Origin: Candidatus Nitrosopumilus sp. | GTDB lineage: Archaea; Thermoproteota; Nitrososphaeria; Nitrososphaerales; Nitrosopumilaceae | Reading direction: 5' to 3' | Length of the DNA: 28,332 nt | NCBI GenBank assembly: GCA_029864805.1 | Contig: JAOTSS010000022.1 | Coordinates: forward strand, 1 to 28,332 | Shown here: positions 23,584 through 28,332 of the stretch, piece by piece | Layout: every line of letters begins with the position of its first letter | Numbering within the stretch: the first letter of the stretch is position 1 | Program-made: the position numbers and the translations under genes | Notes under the pieces: generated by a model | What the model was told of the DNA's origin: nothing | Seen by the model: only the letters and a program-made list of their open reading frames with translations | The model's database searches: none

Positions 23584-23969
23584 ATAAAATTCTAGTTGCC
23601 GGAAAAGTACAAGGAATTATTTTAAAATCTGAAAATCCAATTAACTTTCTAGGAACCGTTGATAAAAAAACGGGAATTATCAGCGACAATAATCATGATT
23701 TATTTGGAAAATCGATCAAAGATGTAATTTTTGTCTTTCCATCCGGTGTAGGTAGCAGCGTTGGTGCTTATACAATTTATTCGATAAAATCAAACAATAC
23801 TGCACCTCTTGCAATGATTTGTCAAAAAGCAGATCTTACAGTTGCAACTGGATGTGCATTGGCAAATATTCCATTAATTACAATTACAGATGAACAATTC
23901 AAATCTCTGAAAACTGGAATGAACTTGTCTCTTGATACTGATACCTCTAATCTAATTCAGTATCAGTAA
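23580..23969 (+). CDS. Phosphomevalonate dehydratase small subunit (aconitase X swivel domain)
   Basis: The 129-aa DUF126 swivel-domain subunit. FVFPSGVGSSVGAYTIYSI is the conserved block with the serine thought to bind the phosphate or carboxylate, and QKADLTVATGCALANIPLI follows, as in archaeal small subunits. The ATG overlaps the large subunit's stop (ATGA), which implies coupled translation of a heterodimer. Its 3' end overlaps the convergent NEMF-like gene by 23 nt. Confidence 0.88.
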   Translation: MNKILVAGKVQGIILKSENPINFLGTVDKKTGIISDNNHDLFGKSIKDVIFVFPSGVGSSVGAYTIYSIKSNNTAPLAMICQKADLTVATGCALANIPLITITDEQFKSLKTGMNLSLDTDTSNLIQYQ

Positions 23970-25893
23970 ATTTTTCAACTTCTAAATCACCAATACTAAT
24001 TTCTTTAATCTGACTTTTACCAGATGGTAAGACACGTACAAATTCATCAAGATTAATTTTTCTTGTAATATCTTCGTGCATCTTTAAAAACTCTATTCGA
24101 ATTTTTTTTGCAGCATCAACCAATTCTAATCCATGTGGTTCAATTAATGCATAACAAATAGAATTTTTTTTGATTGGTTCTGGCGGACCACATGTTAAGA
24201 CATAATCCTCATTTTGTGGTATGATTCCAACTGCAAGTCTGAGCGTATCTGATTTGATGAAATTTCTTTGCCCCTCAATTGTGAAAGAGCCTTTTGGTAA
24301 AAATTCTCCACTTGGAGCAGATTTTTTTACTTGTTCTGGATTTACCCAAAAAGCACTAACCCCATACATCCCTTCTTTCCATGCGCGACTAAAACAAACA
24401 GTTGCATGTGCAACTTCATTCATACTTCTATCAGGTGCATTTTGTGCTTCTTTAAGAATAAAAAATGGTGAACCAAAAATGTCCCCATGAAATATTTTAT
24501 CATTTTTTACTAAATGCTTTCTAACTACAGCAGAATTTGATGCGGCATCTCTTCCACCAATAGTAAGCAAACCATCAGATGTAAAGAACCACCTATATCT
24601 CTCAAACCAATTTTTCTTTCTAATTTCTGAAATCATACTAATGTCCTTTTTTGACTCTGTTTTGTTTTGTAATTTTTCTAGATTTTTCAATGTCTTTTCT
24701 TTGATTTCTTGAATTGATTTAATTGCACCTGATTGCTTTTTGGCCTCATTAAATAATACAGATGCAATTGATTGAAGCGGAGCTTTTGTGTTGATCTTTA
24801 TTTTTTCTTCTTGAATCATAATTAATGAAATTCCTTTTTTCGTGATTAATTTTGCATTATGTTTTGCTAAAATTTCCTGTGCAGCACTATCTTCTATAGA
24901 TATAATTCCATGTGAAATCATTTCATAAAGAGAATTTGCTATATTTGTAATGTTTTTTGATTTTTCTTTTACTGTTTCAATTGCTTTTTCCTGTTCAGAA
25001 ATTTGAGTTTGTAGTTCTTTAATTTTTCTATCAGAACCACCTGATTGAATTCTTTTTCCTTTTTCAACTATATTTTCAGTAAAAACAGTATCCAATCCTT
25101 CAATGAAGCTATTAGCTTTAGTGACGTCACCTTCTAATTTTCCTAATTTTATCGGAAGAACTTCAACTTTTTCATTTCTGACAATTACTGTTTCATGATT
25201 TCCTGATACTATGTCTGAAACAATCTTTTTTGTAGTATCAAAAATTCTCTTTATCTCTTCTGATGTTAACAGATTACCTATTTTTTTCCCATCTACGTTT
25301 GCAATTTCAAATACTCCTTCAACATATTTTTTTGGTAAACCTAAAGTTCGACCAAACCATTTTGCAGAAACTAAATCAGTTGTTTTGAGATCTTCAAAAT
25401 CTGATTCTGATATATTAAAAATATCTAGTCCGCCTGATGGTGGTTGAACATATTCCAATCCCACACTGAGCTTTCTGTGTCTGACTTCTATTGAATGCTG
25501 TAATGCAAGAATCTTCATATCCTTATTACAGAGTAAAATATTCCCATCTCCAAAAAACTCCCCCACTAAAACAAATTCTTTTCCAAATCCTTCAAATGTA
25601 AAATATGCAATTCTTTCTGCACCAATTTGTTCTATTTTTTTTAGTTTTAATCGAAGTAGATCACTTCGTAATCTTTTGAGCAATCTGTTAGGCTCTATCT
25701 GATCAATTTTTACCTTAGTCAGCCAAATTCCTGATGTTGAAATCATCATGAATAGATCACTTTTTTCAGTATGGTGAAGCTTGAAGAGAATGCTATCTTT
25801 TGTAATGCCGTAAATATTACTGATATAGTAGTCTTGAACTTGCTCTGAAATTTGGTTTACCAAATATCGTAGTTCTATTCCAGATAATGTCAT
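23947..25893 (-). CDS. NEMF/Rqc2-like ribosome quality control protein (NFACT family)
   Basis: A 648-aa archaeal homologue of NEMF/Rqc2/RqcH, which binds stalled large ribosomal subunits and tags nascent chains. The N-terminal NFACT-N fold (about 1-250) starts with LSGIELRYLVNQI; a coiled coil with Lys/Glu repeats spans about 280-420; the NFACT-R domain at about 428-545 holds WFERYRWFFTSDGLLTIGGRDAASN, split here by the family pattern WF...GGRDA..N. The C-terminal part is short compared with eukaryotic NEMF. ATG start at 25891-25893. Confidence 0.9.
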   Translation of the reverse strand: MTLSGIELRYLVNQISEQVQDYYISNIYGITKDSILFKLHHTEKSDLFMMISTSGIWLTKVKIDQIEPNRLLKRLRSDLLRLKLKKIEQIGAERIAYFTFEGFGKEFVLVGEFFGDGNILLCNKDMKILALQHSIEVRHRKLSVGLEYVQPPSGGLDIFNISESDFEDLKTTDLVSAKWFGRTLGLPKKYVEGVFEIANVDGKKIGNLLTSEEIKRIFDTTKKIVSDIVSGNHETVIVRNEKVEVLPIKLGKLEGDVTKANSFIEGLDTVFTENIVEKGKRIQSGGSDRKIKELQTQISEQEKAIETVKEKSKNITNIANSLYEMISHGIISIEDSAAQEILAKHNAKLITKKGISLIMIQEEKIKINTKAPLQSIASVLFNEAKKQSGAIKSIQEIKEKTLKNLEKLQNKTESKKDISMISEIRKKNWFERYRWFFTSDGLLTIGGRDAASNSAVVRKHLVKNDKIFHGDIFGSPFFILKEAQNAPDRSMNEVAHATVCFSRAWKEGMYGVSAFWVNPEQVKKSAPSGEFLPKGSFTIEGQRNFIKSDTLRLAVGIIPQNEDYVLTCGPPEPIKKNSICYALIEPHGLELVDAAKKIRIEFLKMHEDITRKINLDEFVRVLPSGKSQIKEISIGDLEVEKFTDTELD

Positions 25894-25997
25894 GACTATG
25901 ATATTTTATATCTAAAATTATACCCTTGCTATGACATGCTTAATCATTGACCAAAGATATTAAACATGGTTTGCCTGAGTCACGCTAGAAATTTACT

Positions 25998-26477
25998 TTG
26001 GCAAAATTCAAAAAGAAAAAATCCGAACCTACTTCTGGACCTGACGATTCAAAAAAAGAATCAGTACAAGAAAATCCTGTTGATATTCCTGAAACAGAAA
26101 AATCCGAACCTATTCCTGAGACTCCATCAAATGATCCTCCAGTTAGTGTGGCTGAGAAAAGTGAAAAAGATAGAAAATTAAATAAATTATTTTGGATGCG
26201 TGTTGTGTTGGCTATAATAGCTGGTACTGCTGCAACTTTTATCTTTGAAGACATCGAAGGTGAAGACAGAAGATGGGCATCAATTGCATTTATGATAATC
26301 GTATTTTTTGGAACAATTATAGTTGCAAAAGGAATGAAAATGCAACTGCCATCTTCAGATAGAAAGAAGATAGTTACACAAGCTATTGGTAGCTATGTCT
26401 TTTTGTACTTGTTTACTTGGATTGTAACTTATACACTGGTTCATGCAGGAAGTGTTTCTAGTGGAATTAATATCTAA
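25998..26477 (+). CDS. Three-helix membrane protein with charged N-terminus, unknown function
   Basis: A 159-aa protein starting at TTG (AKFKKKKSEP). The first 60 residues are charged, with three related Ser-Glu-Pro-rich repeats (KSEPTSGPDD, ESVQENPVDIPET, KSEPIPETPSN) and no structure expected. Three hydrophobic helices follow (about 68-85, 92-112, 128-150). The plan recalls the EMC6-like membrane proteins of archaea, but the match is weak and I do not claim it. TATTAAAC near 25955-25962 may be its promoter. It lies just upstream of cbiT. Confidence 0.65.
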   Translation: MAKFKKKKSEPTSGPDDSKKESVQENPVDIPETEKSEPIPETPSNDPPVSVAEKSEKDRKLNKLFWMRVVLAIIAGTAATFIFEDIEGEDRRWASIAFMIIVFFGTIIVAKGMKMQLPSSDRKKIVTQAIGSYVFLYLFTWIVTYTLVHAGSVSSGINI

Positions 26478-26496
26478 AAATAAATAACGATTGCAT

Positions 26497-27087
26497 ATGT
26501 GGAATTACAAAACACCCGGAATTCCTGATGAAGATTTTGAGAGAACAGAAAATGTCCCAATCACAAAAGAAGAAGTGAGAACTATCCAAATTAGCAAAGC
26601 TCGATTAAAACCAGGTCAAACTGTATACGATATTGGTTGTGGTAGTGGTTCCATTTCTATTGAAGCTGGATTACAAATTGAATCATCAGGCAAAGTATTT
26701 GCAATTGATCATGATGAAAATGCAATAGATTTAACAAAAAAAAATATGAATAAGTTTGGCCTTTCAAATATTTCAGTAATCTTTGGAGATGCAAAAGAAA
26801 AGATACAAGATCTCAAAGAAGCTGATGTCGTATTTATTGGAGGAACAGGTGGTGATACCAAAGATATTGTAGAACTATCTGAGAACAAACTAAAGTCAGG
26901 CGGTAGAATCGTTATTGGAATAATCTTAATTGAGACTCTTTATTCAGTTTTGCAAATTCTAGATAAATTACAGTTTAAATCTATAGACATTACTCAGGTA
27001 ACAATATCTAAAAGTAGAAAAACTAGTACTGGAACTATGATGCTTGCTAGAAATCCTGTAACTATAATTTCTGCTACTAGAATCTAA
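26497..27087 (+). CDS. cbiT: Cobalt-precorrin C15-methyltransferase (decarboxylating) CbiT
   Basis: A 196-aa SAM-dependent methyltransferase that methylates C15 and decarboxylates the precorrin ring in cobalamin synthesis. WNYKTPGIPDEDFER and the opening NVPITKEEVR block are typical of CbiT, and VYDIGCGSGSISIE (about 43-56) is the SAM-binding motif I. I start it at ATG 26497; an in-frame TTG at 26491 would add two residues. It is followed by cobI and cobM in the same direction, so this is a cobalamin cluster that continues past the right edge. The matching C5-methyltransferase (CbiE) is not seen here. Confidence 0.92.
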   Translation: MWNYKTPGIPDEDFERTENVPITKEEVRTIQISKARLKPGQTVYDIGCGSGSISIEAGLQIESSGKVFAIDHDENAIDLTKKNMNKFGLSNISVIFGDAKEKIQDLKEADVVFIGGTGGDTKDIVELSENKLKSGGRIVIGIILIETLYSVLQILDKLQFKSIDITQVTISKSRKTSTGTMMLARNPVTIISATRI

Positions 27088-27092
27088 TCTAG

Positions 27093-27101
27093 ATTTTTAA
27101 T
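27093..27101 (+). promoter_or_regulatory. TATA-like box of cobI/cbiL
   Basis: ATTTTTAAT lies about 27 nt before the ATG at 27124, the spacing of a leaderless start. It implies that cobI and cobM can be expressed separately from cbiT. Confidence 0.45.
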
Positions 27102-27123
27102 TGGGAACAAAATCATATTTCTC

Positions 27124-27846
27124 ATGCCTGAATTAATTGGAATTGGTGTTGGTCCCGGGGATCCAGAGTTACTTACAGTCAAGGCAGTAAATGCTATACA
27201 TAATGCAGATATTATCATGTGTCCAGCTTCCAAAGAAGACAGACCTAGCATTGCATTGTCAGTAGTTTCTTCCTTAATTGATAAATCAAAAAATCAAGAA
27301 ATTGTAAAACTAATCTTTCCAATGACTAAAGACAAAGATATTCTAGAAGAAACATGGAAAAAAAATGCAAAGATAATGGCAGAAACTGTCTTGTCTGGAA
27401 AAAACGTTGTGTATCTGACAGTTGGTGATCCTTATTTGTACAGTACATGGATATACATGCACAAAGATCTTAAAGAAAACTATCCGGATATGAAAATTAG
27501 TGTTATTCCTGGAATCGTTTCCATGTTTACATTTGCATCAAAGGTTGGTATCAGTATTGCAGAAGGTGCAGAAAAAGTTGCAATTATTCCATCATGCTAT
27601 GATCTATCTAGTGTAAAAGAGATAGCAAAAAATTCTGAGACTATGATTTTTCTAAAAGATGGAAGATACTTTGATCAAGTGATTCAAGTTCTAAAACAAT
27701 CTGGATTTCCTAATGATTCAATATTTGCAATAGGACAAGATCTTGGAACAGATCATGAGATTATTCGAAAACTTACTTTGGGTGAAGTAAACGATGATAC
27801 ATTAACTACAAAATATTTCTCAATACTGGTGGTAAAACGTGTCTGA
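27124..27846 (+). CDS. cobI/cbiL: Precorrin-2 / cobalt-precorrin-2 C20-methyltransferase
   Basis: A 240-aa SAM-dependent tetrapyrrole methylase that methylates C20 of (cobalt-)precorrin-2. GIGVGPGDPELLTVKA at the N-terminus and VYLTVGDPYLYSTW at about 96-109 are the two conserved glycine-rich blocks of the family; YSTW is specific to the C20 enzyme. An ATG start at 27124 with a TATA-like box 27 nt upstream. It overlaps cobM by 8 nt. The aerobic or anaerobic route is not resolved by this sequence alone. Confidence 0.93.
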   Translation: MPELIGIGVGPGDPELLTVKAVNAIHNADIIMCPASKEDRPSIALSVVSSLIDKSKNQEIVKLIFPMTKDKDILEETWKKNAKIMAETVLSGKNVVYLTVGDPYLYSTWIYMHKDLKENYPDMKISVIPGIVSMFTFASKVGISIAEGAEKVAIIPSCYDLSSVKEIAKNSETMIFLKDGRYFDQVIQVLKQSGFPNDSIFAIGQDLGTDHEIIRKLTLGEVNDDTLTTKYFSILVVKRV

Positions 27847-28332
27847 TGTATTCTTTGTTGGATGTGGTCCTGGAGATCCTGATTTAATTACAGTCAAAGC
27901 TAAAAAGATAATTCAAAATGCAGATGTAGTGGTTTATTCTGGATCTTTAATTCCAGAACCAGTTTTAAAATTTTGTAAAAAAGGAAAACTCTATGATGCA
28001 GCAAAATTAGTTAGGGAAGAAATTTTTGAACTATTATACAAAAATGCAAAAAAAGACAAACTTGTTGTTAGATTACATGATGGTGATCCTTCAATTTATG
28101 GTGCAATCAAAGAACAGATTGATAATCTTGAGAAAAAAGGAATAAAATCAGTTGTTGTGCCAGGCGTAACGGCATTTTTAGCCTCAGCTGCTGCCCTTGG
28201 AACTCAGCTAACTCTTCCTGGTGTTACTCAAACAATTATAGTTACAAGAGCAGAATCTAGAACCAAAGTTCCTAAACGTGAAAAAATATCTGAACTTGCA
28301 AAACATAAAGCTACATTGATCTTTTATCTTAG
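27839..28332 (+). CDS. cobM/cbiF: Precorrin-4 / cobalt-precorrin-4 C11-methyltransferase (partial)
   Basis: Open from a GTG at 27839 to the right edge (164 codons), so the C-terminus is outside the window. It is a tetrapyrrole methylase like its neighbour: VGCGPGDPDLITVKA at the start, YSGSLIPEP at about 33-41 (specific to the C11 enzyme), RLHDGDPSIYGA at about 78-89 and PGVTAFLASAAALG at 108-121. It starts inside the end of cobI (8-nt overlap), which indicates translational coupling in a cobalamin operon. Confidence 0.93.
   Translation, partial: MSDVFFVGCGPGDPDLITVKAKKIIQNADVVVYSGSLIPEPVLKFCKKGKLYDAAKLVREEIFELLYKNAKKDKLVVRLHDGDPSIYGAIKEQIDNLEKKGIKSVVVPGVTAFLASAAALGTQLTLPGVTQTIIVTRAESRTKVPKREKISELAKHKATLIFYL

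Noticed and set aside
25966..26181. Plus-strand 71-aa frame starting at ATG before the three-helix membrane protein
   Set aside because: It is out of frame with the better gene (25998), low in complexity, and its end lies inside that gene's charged region.
26350..26500. Cobalamin riboswitch before cbiT
   Set aside because: The gap is only about 20 nt and no such structure is visible.

Overview
The window is an AT-rich, gene-dense chromosomal segment from a marine-type ammonia-oxidising archaeon (Thaumarchaeota/Nitrososphaerota, most like Nitrosopumilus or a close relative). The call rests on gene content and promoter style: a CdvB/ESCRT-III division protein, an archaeal preQ0/archaeosine set (FolE-type GTP cyclohydrolase, QueE, QueC), the two-subunit aconitase-X-type phosphomevalonate dehydratase of the archaeal mevalonate pathway, a GPN-loop GTPase, an archaeal NEMF/Rqc2 homologue and a cobalamin (B12) methyltransferase run. 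Many genes have a TATA-like box about 25-29 nt before the start codon (leaderless transcripts), while downstream cistrons such as those at 8148 and 12693 carry Shine-Dalgarno sites. No rRNA, tRNA, IS element, prophage or CRISPR array was seen. The genus is inference; no database was searched.

Layout. 1-2640: the start of a cation/proton antiporter (cut by the left edge), a hemerythrin-like protein, an APS-kinase-like protein and a convergent CysQ-like phosphatase. 2650-4336: small membrane protein, SDR oxidoreductase, a candidate structured RNA (about 3775-3912) and an exported protein of unknown function. 4560-6450: CdvB paralogue, convergent coiled-coil protein, secreted protein. 6451-9176: a 317-nt regulatory intergenic region, then a small winged-helix regulator, a membrane-spanning protein with an extracytoplasmic domain, six exact NPPVT repeats and a cytoplasmic winged helix, then an exported helical protein. 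9221-11759: preQ0 genes queE, folE and queC with two small membrane proteins. 11773-13538: homoserine kinase and GPN GTPase. 13792-15835: flippase-like membrane protein and a second SDR. 15838-17950: two small conserved unknowns (one a zinc ribbon), a GC-rich hairpin element (16624-16693) and a GT-B-like glycosyltransferase. 17981-21741: a ThiI-like THUMP protein that lacks the PP-loop, divergent from APS reductase plus ATP sulfurylase, then a surface-anchored protein. 21725-23969: endonuclease III divergent from both phosphomevalonate dehydratase subunits, with one TATA-like element between them. 23947-26477: NEMF/Rqc2 and a three-helix membrane protein. 26497-28332: cbiT, cobI/cbiL and a cobM/cbiF cut by the right edge.

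How the genes fit together. Sulfate activation is present (Sat), followed by an APS-type (CC...CXXC) reductase, so assimilation can run directly from APS; the APS kinase and CysQ-like phosphatase at the left end form a separate PAPS/PAP pair. The most unusual content is the sensor-like cluster at 6768-9176, the degenerate ThiI-like protein and the two unassigned structured intergenic elements.
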